Assembly: GCF_045679555.1 (NCBI RefSeq)
Contig: NC_092091.1
Span: 73,570,027 to 73,634,026 of the forward strand
Length of the DNA stretch: 64,000 nt
Source of the DNA: Salvelinus alpinus
Lineage: Eukaryota > Chordata > Actinopteri > Salmoniformes > Salmonidae
Direction of reading: 5' to 3'
The notes below the pieces were generated by a model that worked only from the letters and a program-made list of their open reading frames with translations, was not told where the DNA came from and made no database searches. Below are positions 43,322 through 56,087 of the stretch, piece by piece (positions within the stretch are counted from its first letter, which is position 1; each line of letters begins with the position of its first letter). A program made the translations under genes and the position numbers.

Positions 43322-46300
43322 CAACTGTGGTCAATCTTATTATAGCAGTAGTCTCTTACCTTGGGGTGGTCAGTGTTATTATAGAGCAGTAGTATCTTAC
43401 CTTGGGGTGGTCAGTGTTATTATAGAGCAGTAGTCTCTTACCTTGGGGTGGTCAGTGTTATTATAGAGCAGTAGTCTCTTACCTTGGGGTGGTCAGTGTT
43501 ATTATAGAGCAGTAGACTCTTACCTTGGGGTGGTCAGTGTTATTATAGAGCAGTAGACTCTTACCTTGGGATGGTCAGTGTTATTAGAGCAGTAGTCTCT
43601 TACCTTGGGGTGGTCAGTGTTATTATAGAGCAGTAGTCTCTTACCTTGGGGTGGTCAGTGTTATTAGAGCAGTAGTCTCTTACCTTGGGGGGTCAGTGAT
43701 ATTATAGAGCAGTAGTCTCTTACCTTGGGGTGGTCAGTGTTATTATAGAGCAGTAGTCTCTTACCTTGGGGTGGTCAGTGTTATTATAGAGCAGTAGTCT
43801 CTTACCTTGGGGTGGTCAGTGTTATTATAGAGCAGTAGACTCTTACCTTGGGGTGGTCAGTGTTATTATAGAGCAGTAGACTCTTACCTTGGGATGGTCA
43901 GTGTTAATATAGAGCAGTAGTCTATTACCTTGGGGTGGTCAGTGTTATTATAGAGCAGTAGTCTCTTACCTTGGGGTGGTCAGTGTTATTATAGAGCAGT
44001 AGTCTCTTACCTTGGGGGGTCAGTGATATTATAGAGCAGTAGTCTCTTACCTTAGGGGGTCAGTGATATTATAGAGCAGTAGTATCTTACCTTGGTGTGG
44101 TCAGTGTTATTATAGCAGTAGTCTCTTACCTTGGGGTGGTCAGTGTTATTAGAGCAGTAGTCTCTTACCTTGGGGGGTCAGTGATATTATAGAGCAGTAG
44201 TCTCTTACCTTGGGGGGTCAGTGATATTATAGAGCAGTAGTCTCTTACCTTGGTGTGGTCAGTGTTATTATAGCAGTAGTCTCTTACCTTGGGGTGGTCA
44301 GTGTTATTATAGAGCAGTAGTCTCTTACCTTGGAGTAGTCAGTGTTATTATAGAACAGTAGTCTCTTACATTGGGGTGGTCAGTGTTATTAGAGCAGTAG
44401 TCTCTTACCTTGGAGTGGTCAGTGTTATTATAGAGCAGTAGTCTCTTACCTTGGGGTGGTCAGTGTTATTAGAGCAGTAGTCTCTTACCTTGGTGTGGTC
44501 AGTGTTATAATAGCAGTAGTCTCTTACCTTGGGGTGGTCAGTGTTATTAGAGCAGTAGTCTCTTACCTTGGGGGGTCAGTGATATTATAGAGCAGTAGTC
44601 TCTTACCTTGGGGTGGTCAGTGTTATTATAGAGCAGTAGTCTCTTACCTTGGGGTGGTCAGTGTTATTATAGAGCAGTAGTCTCTTACCTTGGGGTGGTC
44701 AGTGTTATTATAGAGCAGTAGACTCTTACCTTGGGGTGGTCAGTGTTATTATAGAGCAGTAGTCTATTACCTTGGGGTGGTCAATGTTATTATAGAGCAG
44801 TAGTCTCTTACCTTGGGGTGGTCCGTGTTATTATAGAGCAGTAGTCTCTTACCTTGGGGTGGTCAGTGTTATTATAGAGCAGTAGTCTCTTACCTTGGGG
44901 TGGTCAGTGTTAATATAGAGCAGTAGTCTATTACCTTGGGGTGGTCAGTGTTATTATAGAGCAGTAGTCTCTTACCTTGGGGTGGTCAGTGTTATTAGAG
45001 CAGTAGTCTCTTACCTTGGGGGGTCAGTGATATTATAGAGCAGTAGTCTCTTACCTTGGGGGGTCAGTGATATTATAGAGCAGTAGTCTCTTACCTTGGT
45101 GTGGTCAGTGTTATTATAGCAGTAGTCTCTTACCTTGGGGTGGTCAGTGTTATTATAGAGCAGTAGTCTCTTACCTTGGAGTAGTCAGTGTTATTATAGA
45201 ACAGTAGTCTCTTACATTGGGGTGGTCAGTGTTATTAGAGCAGTAGTCTCTTACCTTGGAGTGGTCAGTGTTATTATAGAGCTTTAGTCTCTTACCTTGG
45301 GGTGGTCAGTGTTATTAGAGCAGTAGTCTCTTACCTTGGTGTGGTCAGTGTTATAATAGCAGTAGTCTCTTACCTTGGGGTGGTCAGTGTTATTAGAGCA
45401 GTAGTCTCTTACCTTGGGTGGTCAGTGATATTATAGAGCAGTAGTCTCTTACCTTGGGGGGTCAGTGATATTATAGAGCAGTAGTCTCTTACCTTGGTGT
45501 GGTCAGTGTTATTATAGCAGTAGTCTCTTACCTTGGGGTGGTCAGTGTTATTATAGAGCAGTAGTCTCTTACCTTGGGGTGGTCAGTGTTATTATAGATC
45601 AGTAGTCACTTACCTTGGGGTGGTCAGTGTTATTATAGAGCAGTAGTCTCTTACCTTGGGGGGTCAGTGATATTATAGAGCAGTAGTCTCTTACCTTAGG
45701 GGGTCAGTGATATTATAGAGCAGTAGTATCTTACCTTGGTGTGGTCAGTGTTATTATAGCAATAGTCTCTTACCTTGGGGTGGTCAGTGTTATTATAGCA
45801 GTAGTCTCTTACCTTGGGGTGGTCAGTGTTATTATAGAGCAGTAGTCTCTTACCTTGGGGTGGTCAGTGTTATTATAGAGCAGTAGTCTCTTACCTTGGG
45901 GTGGTCAGTGTTATTATAGAGCAGTAGTCTCTTACCTTGGGGTGGTCAGTGTTATTATAGAGCAGTAGACTCTTACCTTGGGGTGGTCAGTGTTATTATA
46001 GAGCAGTAGACTCTTACCTTGGGATGGTCAGTGTTATTAGAGCAGTAGTCTCTTACCTTGGGGTGGTCAGTGTTATTATAGAGCAGTAGTCTCTTACCTT
46101 GGGGTGGTCAGTGTTATTAGAGCAGTAGTCTCTTACCTTGGGGGGTCAGTGATATTATAGAGCAGTAGTCTCTTACCTTGGGGTGGTCAGTGTTATTATA
46201 GAGCAGTAGTCTCTTACCTTGGGGTGGTCTGTGTTATTATAGAGCAGTAGTCTCTTACCTTGGGGTGGTCAGTGTTATTATAGAGCAGTAGACTCTTACC

Positions 46301-49300
46301 TTGGGGTGGTCAGTGTTATTATAGAGCAGTAGACTCTTACCTTGGGATGGTCAGTGTTATTAGAGCAGTAGTCTCTTACCTTGGGGTGGTCAGTGTTATT
46401 ATAGAGCAGTAGTCTATTACCCTGGGGTGGTCAATGTTATTATAGAGCAGTAGTCTCTTACCTTGGGGTGGTCTGTGTTATTATAGAGCAGTAGTCTCTT
46501 ACCTTGGGGTGGTCAGTGTTATTATAGAGCAGTAGTCTCTTACCTTGGGGTGGTCAGTGTTAATATAGAGCAGTAGTCTATTACCTTGGGGTGGTCAGTG
46601 TTATTATAGAGCAGTAGTCTCTTACCTTGGGGTGGTCAGTGTTATTATAGAGCAGTAGTCTCTTACCTTGGGGGGTCAGTGATATTATAGAGCAGTAGTC
46701 TCTTACCTTAGGGGGTCAGTGATATTATAGAGCAGTAGTATCTTACCTTGGTGTGGTCAGTGTTATTATAGCAGTAGTCTCTTACCTTGGGGTGGTCAGT
46801 GTTATTAGAGCAGTAGTCTCTTACCTTGGGGGGTCAGTGATATTATAGAGCAGTAGTCTCTTACCTTGGGGGGTCAGTGATATTATAGAGCAGTAGTCTC
46901 TTACCTTGGTGTGGTCAGTGTTATTATAGCAGTAGTCTCTTACCTTGGGGTGGTCAGTGTTATTATAGAGCAGTAGTCTCTTACCTTGGAGTGGTCAGTG
47001 TTATTATAGATCAGTAGTCACTTACCTTGGGATGATCAGTGTTATTATAGAGCAGTAGTCTCTTACCTTGGAGTAGTCAGTGTTATTATAGAACAGTAGT
47101 CTCTTACATTGGGGTGGTCAGTGTTATTAGAGCAGTAGTCTCTTACCTTGGAGTGATCAGTGTTATTATAGAGCAGTAGTCTCTTACCTTGGGGTGGTCA
47201 GTGTTATTAGAGCAGTAGTCTCTTACCTTGGTGTGGTCAGTGTTATAATAGCAGTAGTCTCTTACCTTGGGGTGGTCAGTGTTATTAGAGCAGTAGTCTC
47301 TTACCTTGGGGGGTCAGTGATATTATAGAGCAGTAGTCTCTTACCTTGGGGGGTCAGTGATATTATAGAGCAGTAGTCTCTTACCTTGGTGTGGTCAGTG
47401 TTATTATAGCAGTAGTCTCTTACCTTGGGGTGGTCAGTGTTATTATAGAGCAGTAGTCTCTTACCTTGGGGTGGTCAGTGTTATTATAGATCAGTAGTCA
47501 CTTACCTTGGGGTGGTCAGTGTTATTATAGAGCAGTAGTCTCTTACCTTGGGGGGTCAGTGATATTATAGAGCAGTAGTCTCTTACCTTAGGGGGTCAGT
47601 GATATTATAGAGCAGTAGTATCTTACCTTGGTGTGGTCAGTGTTATTATAGCAATAGTCTCTTTCCTTGGGGTGGTCAGTGTTATTATAGCAGTAGTCTC
47701 TTACCTTGGGGTGGTCAGTGTTATTATAGAGCAGTAGTCTCTTACCTTGGGGTGGTCAGTGTTATTATAGATCAGTAGTCACTTACCTTGGGGTGGTCAG
47801 TGTTATTATAGAGCAGTAGTCTCTTACCTTGGGGTGGTCAGTGTTATTATAGAGCAGTAGTCTCTTACCTTGGGGTGGTCAGTGTTATTATAGAGCAGTA
47901 GTCTCTTACCTTGGGGTGGTCAGTGTTATTATAGAGCAGTAGACTCTTACCTTGGGATGGTCAGTGTTATTAGAGCAGTAGTCTCTTACCTTGGGGTGGT
48001 CAGTGTTATTATAGAGCAGTAGTCTCTTACCTTGGGGTGGTCAGTGTTATTAGAGCAGTAGTCTCTTACCTTGGGGGGTCAGTGATATTATAGAGCAGTA
48101 GTCTCTTACCTTGGGGTGGTCAGTGTTATTATAGAGCAGTAGTCTCTTACCTTGGGGTGGTCAGTGTTATTATAGAGCAGTAGTCTCTTACCTTGGGGTG
48201 GTCAGTGTTATTATAGAGCAGTAGACTCTTACCTTGGGGTGGTCGGTGTTATTTTAGAGCAGTAGACTCTTACCTTGGGATGGTCAGTGTTATTAGAGCA
48301 GTAGTCTCTTACCTTGGGGTGGTCAGTGTTATTATAGAGCAGTAGTCTATTACCCTGGGGTGGTCAATGTTATTATAGAGCAGTAGTCTCTTACCTTGGG
48401 GTGGTCTGTGTTATTATAGAGCAGTAGTCTCTTACCTTGGGGTGGTCAGTGTTATTATAGAGCAGTAGTCTCTTACCTTGGGGTGGTCAGTGTTAATATA
48501 GAGCAGTAGTCTATTACCTTGGGGTGGTCAGTGTTATTATAGAGCAGTAGTATCTTACCTTGGGGTGGTCAGTGTTATTATAGAGCAGTAGTCTCTTACC
48601 TTGGGGGGTCAGTGATATTATAGAGCAGTAGTCTCTTACCTTAGGGGGTCAGTGATATTATAGAGCAGTAGTATCTTACCTTGGTGTGGTCAGTGTTATT
48701 ATAGCAGTAGTCTCTTACCTTGGGGTGGTCAGTGTTATTAGAGCAGTAGTCTCTTACCTTGGGGGGTCAGTGATATTATAGAGCAGTAGTCTCTTACCTT
48801 GGGGGGTCAGTGATATTATAGAGCAGTAGTCTCTTACCTTGGTGTGGTCAGTGTTATTATAGCAGTAGTCTCTTACCTTGGGGTGGTCAGTGTTATTATA
48901 GAGCAGTAGTCTCTTACCTTGGGGTGGTCAGTGTTATTATAGATCAGTAGTCACTTACCTTGGGATGATCAGTGTTATTATAGAGCAGTAGTCTCTTACC
49001 TTGGAGTAGTCAGTGTTATTATAGAACAGTAGTCTCTTACATTGGGGTGGTCAGTGTTATTAGAGCAGTAGTCTCTTACCTTGGAGTGATCAGTGTTATT
49101 ATAGAGCAGTAGTCTCTTACCTTGGGGTGGTCAGTGTTATTAGAGCAGTAGTCTCTTACCTTGGTGTGGTCAGTGTTATAATAGCAGTAGTCTCTTACCT
49201 TGGGGTGGTCAGTGTTATTAGAGCAGTAGTCTCTTACCTTGGGGGGTCAGTGATATTATAGAGCAGTAGTCTCTTACCTTGGGGGGTCAGTGATATTATA

Positions 49301-52300
49301 GAGCAGTAGTCTCTTACCTTGGTGTGGTCAGTGTTATTATAGCAGTAGTCTCTTACCTTGGGGTGGTCAGTGTTATTATAGAGCAGTAGTCTCTTACCTT
49401 GGGGTGGTCAGTGTTATTATAGATCAGTAGTCACTTACCTTGGGGTGGTCAGTGTTATTATAGAGCAGTAGTCTCTTACCTTGGGGGGTCAGTGATATTA
49501 TAGAGCAGTAGTCTCTTACCTTAGGGGGTCAGTGATATTATAGAGCAGTAGTATCTTACCTTGGTGTGGTCAGTGTTATTATAGCAATAGTCTCTTACCT
49601 TGGGGTGGTCAGTGTTATTATAGCAGTAGTCTCTTACCTTGGGGTGGTCAGTGTTATTATAGAGCAGTAGTCTCTTACCTTGGGGTGGTCAGTGTTATTA
49701 TAGATCAGTAGTCACTTACCTTGGGATGGTCAGTGTTATTATAGAGCAGTAGTCTCTTACCTTGGAGTAGTCAGTGTTATTATAGAACAGTAGTCTCTTA
49801 CATTGGGGTGGTCAGTGTTATTAGAGCAGTAGTCTCTTACCTTGGAGTGGTCAGTGTTATTATAGAGCAGTAGTCTCTTACCTTGGGGGGTCAGTGATAT
49901 TATAGAGCAGTAGTCTCTTACCTTGGTGTGGTCAGTGTTATTATAGCAGTAGTCTCTTACCTTGGGGTGGTCAGTGTTATTATAGAGCAGTAGTCTCTTA
50001 CCTTGGGGTGGTCAGTGTTATTATAGATCAGTAGTCACTTACCTTGGGATGATCAGTGTTATTATAGAGCAGTAGTCTCTTACCTTGGAGTAGTCAGTGT
50101 TATTATAGAACAGTAGTCTCTTACATTGGGGTGGTCAGTGTTATTAGAGCAGTAGTCTCTTACCTTGGAGTGATCAGTGTTATTATAGAGCAGTAGTCTC
50201 TTACCTTGGGGTGGTCAGTGTTATTAGAGCAGTAGTCTCTTACCTTGGTGTGGTCAGTGTTATAATAGCAGTAGTCTCTTACCTTGGGGTGGTCAGTGTT
50301 ATTAGAGCAGTAGTCTCTTACCTTGGGGGGTCAGTGATATTATAGAGCAGTAGTCTCTTACCTTGGGGGGTCAGTGATATTATAGAGCAGTAGTCTCTTA
50401 CCTTGGTGTGGTCAGTGTTATTATAGCAGTAGTCTCTTACCTTGGGGTGGTCAGTGTTATTATAGAGCAGTAGTCTCTTACCTTGGGGTGGTCAGTGTTA
50501 TTATAGATCAGTAGTCACTTACCTTGGGGTGGTCAGTGTTATTATAGAGCAGTAGTCTCTTACCTTGGGGGGTCAGTGATATTATAGAGCAGTAGTCTCT
50601 TACCTTAGGGGGTCAGTGATATTATAGAGCAGTAGTATCTTACCTTGGTGTGGTCAGTGTTATTATAGCAATAGTCTCTTACCTTGGGGTGGTCAGTGTT
50701 ATTATAGCAGTAGTCTCTTACCTTGGGGTGGTCAGTGTTATTATAGAGCAGTAGTCTCTTACCTTGGGGTGGTCAGTGTTATTATAGATCAGTAGTCACT
50801 TACCTTGGGGTGGTCAGTGTTATTATAGAGCAGTAGTCTCTTACCTTGGAGTGGTCAGTGTTATTATAGAACAGTAGTCTCTTACATTGGGGTGGTCAGT
50901 GTTATTAGAGCAGTAGTCTCTTACCTTGGAGTGGTCAGTGTTATTATAGAGCAGTAGTCTCTTACCTTGGGGTGGTCAGTGTTATTAGAGCAGTAGTCTC
51001 TTACCTTGGTGTGGTCAGTGTTATAATATCAGTAGTCTCTTACCTTGGGGTGGTCAGTGTTATAATAGCAGTAGTCTCTTACCTTGGGGTGGTCAGTGTT
51101 ATTATAGAGCAGTAGTCTCTTACCTTGGGGTGGTCAGTGTTATTAGAGCAGTAGTCTCTTACCTTGGGGGGTCAGTGATATTATAGAGCAGTAGTCTCTT
51201 ACCTTGGTGTGGTCAGTGTTATTATAGCAGTAGTCTCTTACCTTGGGGTGGTCAGTGTTATTATAGAGCAGTAGTCTCTTACCTTGGGGTGGTCAGTGTT
51301 ATTATAGATCAGTAGTCACTTACCTTGGGATGATCAGTGTTATTATAGAGCAGTAGTCTCTTACCTTGGAGTAGTCAGTGTTATTATAGAGCAGTAGTCT
51401 CTTACCTTGGGGTGGTCAGTGTTATTAGAGCAGTAGTCTCTTACCTTGGTGTGGTCAGTGTTATAATAGCAGTAGTCTCTTACCTTGGGGTGGTCAGTGT
51501 TATTAGAGCAGTAGTCTCTTACCTTGTGGGGTCAGTGATATTATAGAGCAGTAGTCTCTTACCTTGGGGGGTCAGTGATATTATAGAGCAGTAGTCTCTT
51601 ACCTTGGTGTGGTCAGTGTTATTATAGCAGTAGTCTCTTACCTTGGGGTGGTCAGTGTTATTATAGATCAGTAGTCACTTACCTTGGGTCGGTCAGTGTT
51701 ATTATAGAGCAGTAGTCTCTTACCTTGGGGGGTCAGTGATATTATAGAGCAGTAGTCTCTTACCTTAGGGGGTCAGTGATATTATAGAGCAGTAGTATCT
51801 TACCTTGGTTTGGTCAGTGTTATTATAGCAATAGGCTCTTACCTTGGGGTGGTCAGTGTTATTAGAGCAGTAGTCTCTTACCTTGGGGTGGTCAGTGTTA
51901 TTATAGAGCAGTAGTCTCTTACCTTGGGGCGGTCAGTGATATTATAGAGCAGTAGTCTCTTACCTTGGTGGGGTCAGTGATATTATAGAGCAGTAGTCTC
52001 TTACCTTGGGGTGGTCAGTGTTATTATAGAGCAGTAGTCTCTTACCTTGGGGTGGTCAGTGTTATTATAGCAGTAGTCTCTTACCTTGGGGTGGTCAGTG
52101 TTATTATAGAGCAGTAGTCTCTTACCTTGGGGTGGTCAGTGATATTATAGAGCAGTAGTCTCTTACCTTGGGGTGGTCAGTGTTATTATAGAGCAGTAGT
52201 CTCTTACCTTGGAGTGGTCAGTGTTATTATAGAACAGTAGTCTCTTACATTGGGGTGGTCAGTGTTATTAGAGCAGTAGTCTCTTACCTTGGAGTGGTCA

Positions 52301-54356
52301 GTGTTATTATAGAGCAGTAGTCTCTTACCTTGGGGTGGTCAGTGTTATTAGAGCAGTAGTCTCTTACCTTGGTGTGGTCAGTGTTATAATATCAGTAGTC
52401 TCTTACCTTGGGGTGGTCAGTGTTATAATAGCAGTAGTCTCTTACCTTGGGGTGGTCAGTGTTATTATAGAGCAGTAGTCTCTTACCTTGGGGTGGTCAG
52501 TGTTATTATAGATCAGTAGTCACTTACCTTGGGGTGGTCAGTGTTATTATAGAGCAGTAGTCTCTTACATTGGGGTGGTCAGTGTTATTAGAGCAGTAGT
52601 CTCTTACCTTGGAGTGGTCAGTGTTATTATAGAGCAGTAGTCTCTTACCTTGGGGTGGTCAGTGTTATTATAGATCAGTAGTCACTTACCTTGGGATGAT
52701 CAGTGTTATTATAGAGCAGTAGTCTCTTACCTTGGAGTAGTCAGTGTTATTATAGAGCAGTAGTCTCTTACCTTGGGGTGGTCAGTGTTATTAGAGCAGT
52801 AGTCTCTTACCTTGGTGTGGTCAGTGTTATAATAGCAGTAGTCTCTTACCTTGGGGTGGTCAGTGTTATTAGAGCAGTAGTCTCTTACCTTGTGGGGTCA
52901 GTGATATTATAGAGCAGTAGTCTCTTACCTTGGGGGGTCAGTGATATTATAGAGCAGTAGTCTCTTACCTTGGTGTGGTCAGTGTTATTATAGCAGTAGT
53001 CTCTTACCTTGGGGTGGTCAGTGTTATTATAGATCAGTAGTCACTTACCTTGGGTCGGTCAGTGTTATTATAGAGCAGTAGTCTCTTACCTTGGGGGGTC
53101 AGTGATATTATAGAGCAGTAGTCTCTTACCTTAGGGGGTCAGTGATATTATAGAGCAGTAGTATCTTACCTTGGTTTGGTCAGTGTTATTATAGCAATAG
53201 GCTCTTACCTTGGGGTGGTCAGTGTTATTAGAGCAGTAGTCTCTTACCTTGGGGGGTCAGTGATATTATAGAGCAGTAGTCTCTTACCTTGGGGGGTCAG
53301 TGATATTATAGAGCAGTAGTCTCTTACCTTGGTGTGGTCAGTGTTATTATAGCAGTAGTCTCTTACCTTGGGGTGGTCAGTGTTATTATAGAGCAGTAGT
53401 CTCTTACCTTGGGGTGGTCAGTGTTATTATAGATCAGTAGTCACTTACCTTGGGGTGGTCAGTGTTATTATAGAGCAGTAGTCTCTTACATTGGGGTGGT
53501 CAGTGTTATTAGAGCAGTAGTCTCTTACCTTGGAGTGGTCAGTGTTATTATAGAGCAGTAGTCTCTTACCTTGGGGTGGTCAGTGTTATTAGAGCAGTAG
53601 TCTCTTACCTTGGAGTGGTCAGTGTTATTATAGAGCAGTAGTCTCTTACCTTGGGGTGGTCAGTGTTATTAGAGCAGTAGTCTCTTACCTTGGTGTGGTC
53701 AGTGTTATAATAGCAGTAGTCTCTTACCTTGGGGTGGTCAGTGTTATAATAGCAGTAGTCTCTTACCTTGGGGTGGTCAGTGTTATTATAGAGCAGTAGT
53801 CTCTTACCTTGGGGTGGTCAGTGTTATTAGAGCAGTAGTCTCTTACCTTGGGGGGTCAGTGATATTATAGAGCAGTAGTCTCTTACCTTGGGGTGGTCAG
53901 TGTTATTATAGAGCAGTAGTCTCTTACCTTGGGGTGGTCAGTGTTATTATAGATCAGTAGTCACTTACCTTGGGGTGGTCAGTGTTATTATAGAGCAGTA
54001 GTCTCTTACCTTGGAGTGGTCAGTGTTATTATAGAACAGTAGTCTCTTACATTGGGGTGGTCAGTGTTATTAGAGCAGTAGTCTCTTACCTTGGAGTGGT
54101 CAGTGTTATTATAGAGCAGTAGTCTCTTACCTTGGGGGGTCAGTGATATTATAGAGCAGTAGTCTCTTACCTTGGGGGGTCAGTGATATTATAGAGCAGT
54201 AGTCTCTTACCTTGGTGTGGTCAGTGTTATTATAGCAGTAGTCTCTTACCTTGGGGTGGTCAGTGTTATTATAGAGCAGTAGTCTCTTACCTTGGGGTGG
54301 TCAGTGTTATTATAGATCAGTAGTCACTTACCTTGGGGTGGTCAGTGTTATTATAG
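43322..54356 (-). repeat. 41-bp minisatellite, about 269 copies (unit B, main block)
   Basis: An 11-kb array of the unit described at 13254-14497, with 38-, 40- and 41-bp variants (for example TTATTAGAGC, TATTATAGCAG and GGGGGGTCAGTGATATT). Almost every unit keeps CTTACCTTGG, the complement of a 5' splice site. Variant order shows higher-order repeats: the marker GATCAGTAGTCACTTACC recurs at 47009, 47489 and 47770; then 48942, 49422 and 49703; then 50026, 50506 and 50787, always with 480- and 281-bp spacings. Confidence 0.97.
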
Positions 54357-54516
54357 ATTTTTACATTTACATTTAAGTCATTTAGCAGACGCTCTTATCC
54401 AGAGCGACTTACAAATTGGTGCATTCACCTTATGACATCCAGTGGAACAGCCACTTTACAATAGTGCATCTAAATCTTTTAAGGGGGGGGGGGGGGGTGA
54501 GAAGGATTACTTTATC

Positions 54517-56046
54517 CTATCCTAGGTATTCCTTAAAGAGGTGGGGTTTCAGGTGTCTCCGGAAGGTGGTGATTGACTCCGCTGTCCTGGCGTCGTGAGG
54601 GAGTTTGTTCCACCATTGGGGGGCCAGAGCAGCGAACAGTTTTGACTGGGCTGAGCGGGAACTGTACTTCCTCAGTGGTAGGGAGGCGAGCAGGCCAGAG
54701 GTGGATGAACGCAGTGCCCTTGTTTGGGTGTAGGGCCTGATCAGAGCCTGGAGGTACTGAGGTGCCGTTCCCCTCACAGCTCCGTAGGCAAGCACCATGG
54801 TCTTGTAGCGGATGCGAGCTTCAACTGGAAGCCAGTGGAGAGAGCGGAGGAGCGGGGTGACGTGAGAGAACTTGGGAAGGTTGAACACCAGACGGGCTGC
54901 GGCGTTCTGGATGAGTTGTAGGGGTTTAATGGCACAGGCAGGGAGCCCAGCCAACAGCGAGTTGCAGTAATCCAGACGGGAGATGACAAGTGCCTGGATT
55001 AGGACCTGCGCCGCTTCCTGTGTGAGGCAGGGTCGTACTCTGCGGATGTTGTAGAGCATGAACCTACAGGAACGGGCCACCGCCTTGATGTTAGTTGAGA
55101 ACGACAGGGTGTTGTCCAGGATCACGCCAAGGTTCTTAGCGCTCTGGGAGGAGGACACAATGGAGTTGTCAACCGTGATGGCGAGATCATGGAACGGGCA
55201 GTCCTTCCCCGGGAGGAAGAGCAGCTCCGTCTTGCCGAGGTTCAGCTTGAGGTGGTGATCCGTCATCCACACTGATATGTCTGCCAGACATGCAGAGATG
55301 CGATTCGCCACCTGGTCATCAGAAAGGGGAAAGGAGAAGATTAGTTGTGTGTCGTCTGCATAGCAATGATAGGAGAGACCATGTGAGGTTATGACAGAGC
55401 CAAGTGACTTGGTGTATAGCGAGAATAGGAGAGGGCCTAGAACAGAGCCCTGGGGGACACCAGTGGTGAGAGCACGTGGTGAGGAGACAGATTCTCGCCA
55501 CGCCACCTGGTAGGAGCGACCTGTCAGGTAGGACGCAATCCAAGCGTGGGCCGCGCCGGAGATGCCCAACTCGGAGAGGGTGGAGAGGAGGATCTGATGG
55601 TTCACAGTATCGAAGGCAGCCGATAGGTCTAGAAGGATGAGAGCAGAGGAGAGAGAGTTAGCTTTAGCAGTGCGGAGCGCCTCCGTGATACAGAGAAGAG
55701 CAGTCTCAGTTGAATGACTAGTCTTGAAACCTGACTGATTTGGATCAAGAAGGTCATTCTGAGAGAGATAGCGGGAGAGCTGGCCAAGGACGGCACGTTC
55801 AAGAGTTTTGGAGAGAAAAGAAAGAAGGGATACTGGTCTGTAGTTGTTGACATCGGAGGGATCGAGTGTAGGTTTTTTCAGAAGGGGTGCAACTCTCGCT
55901 CTCTTGAAGACGGAAGGGACGTAGCCAGCGGTCAGGGATGAGTTGATGAGCGAGGTGAGGTAAGGGAGAAGGTCTCCGGAAATGGTCTGGAGAAGAGAGG
56001 AGGGGATAGGGTCAAGCGGGCAGGTTGTTGGGCGGCCGGCCGTCAC
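54517..56046 (-). CDS. LINE reverse transcriptase (ORF2, C-terminal part)
   Basis: 509 codons, open. It carries the reverse-transcriptase order of blocks: NNYRPVSLLSFLSKTLER, NQSGFKTSHSTETALL, LILLDLSAAFDTVNH (first catalytic Asp), GVPQGSVLGPLLFSLY, YHCYADDTQL (YADD active site), KNLGVILDN and the C-terminal APQWWNKLPHDART. It copies the element's RNA at the target nick. The start at 56046 is only the first Met: the frame continues upstream to about 56215 (DDFVNHFEKKVDDIRSS) and was originally joined to the endonuclease ORF at 56088-57455. All key residues are present. Confidence 0.92.
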   Translation of the reverse strand: MTAGRPTTCPLDPIPSSLLQTISGDLLPYLTSLINSSLTAGYVPSVFKRARVAPLLKKPTLDPSDVNNYRPVSLLSFLSKTLERAVLGQLSRYLSQNDLLDPNQSGFKTSHSTETALLCITEALRTAKANSLSSALILLDLSAAFDTVNHQILLSTLSELGISGAAHAWIASYLTGRSYQVAWRESVSSPRALTTGVPQGSVLGPLLFSLYTKSLGSVITSHGLSYHCYADDTQLIFSFPLSDDQVANRISACLADISVWMTDHHLKLNLGKTELLFLPGKDCPFHDLAITVDNSIVSSSQSAKNLGVILDNTLSFSTNIKAVARSCRFMLYNIRRVRPCLTQEAAQVLIQALVISRLDYCNSLLAGLPACAIKPLQLIQNAAARLVFNLPKFSHVTPLLRSLHWLPVEARIRYKTMVLAYGAVRGTAPQYLQALIRPYTQTRALRSSTSGLLASLPLRKYSSRSAQSKLFAALAPQWWNKLPHDARTAESITTFRRHLKPHLFKEYLG

Positions 56047-56087
56047 AAGACGCGAGATTTCATCTGGAGAGAGAGGGGAGAAAGAGG

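Noticed and set aside
43322-54356. Regular direct repeats suggesting a CRISPR-like array
   Set aside because: Units are adjacent with no unique spacers, the genome is a fish, and the array is a minisatellite with variant units.
54724-55258. Plus-strand frames opposite the LINE
   Set aside because: They are shadows of the minus-strand reverse transcriptase, which has all family motifs.
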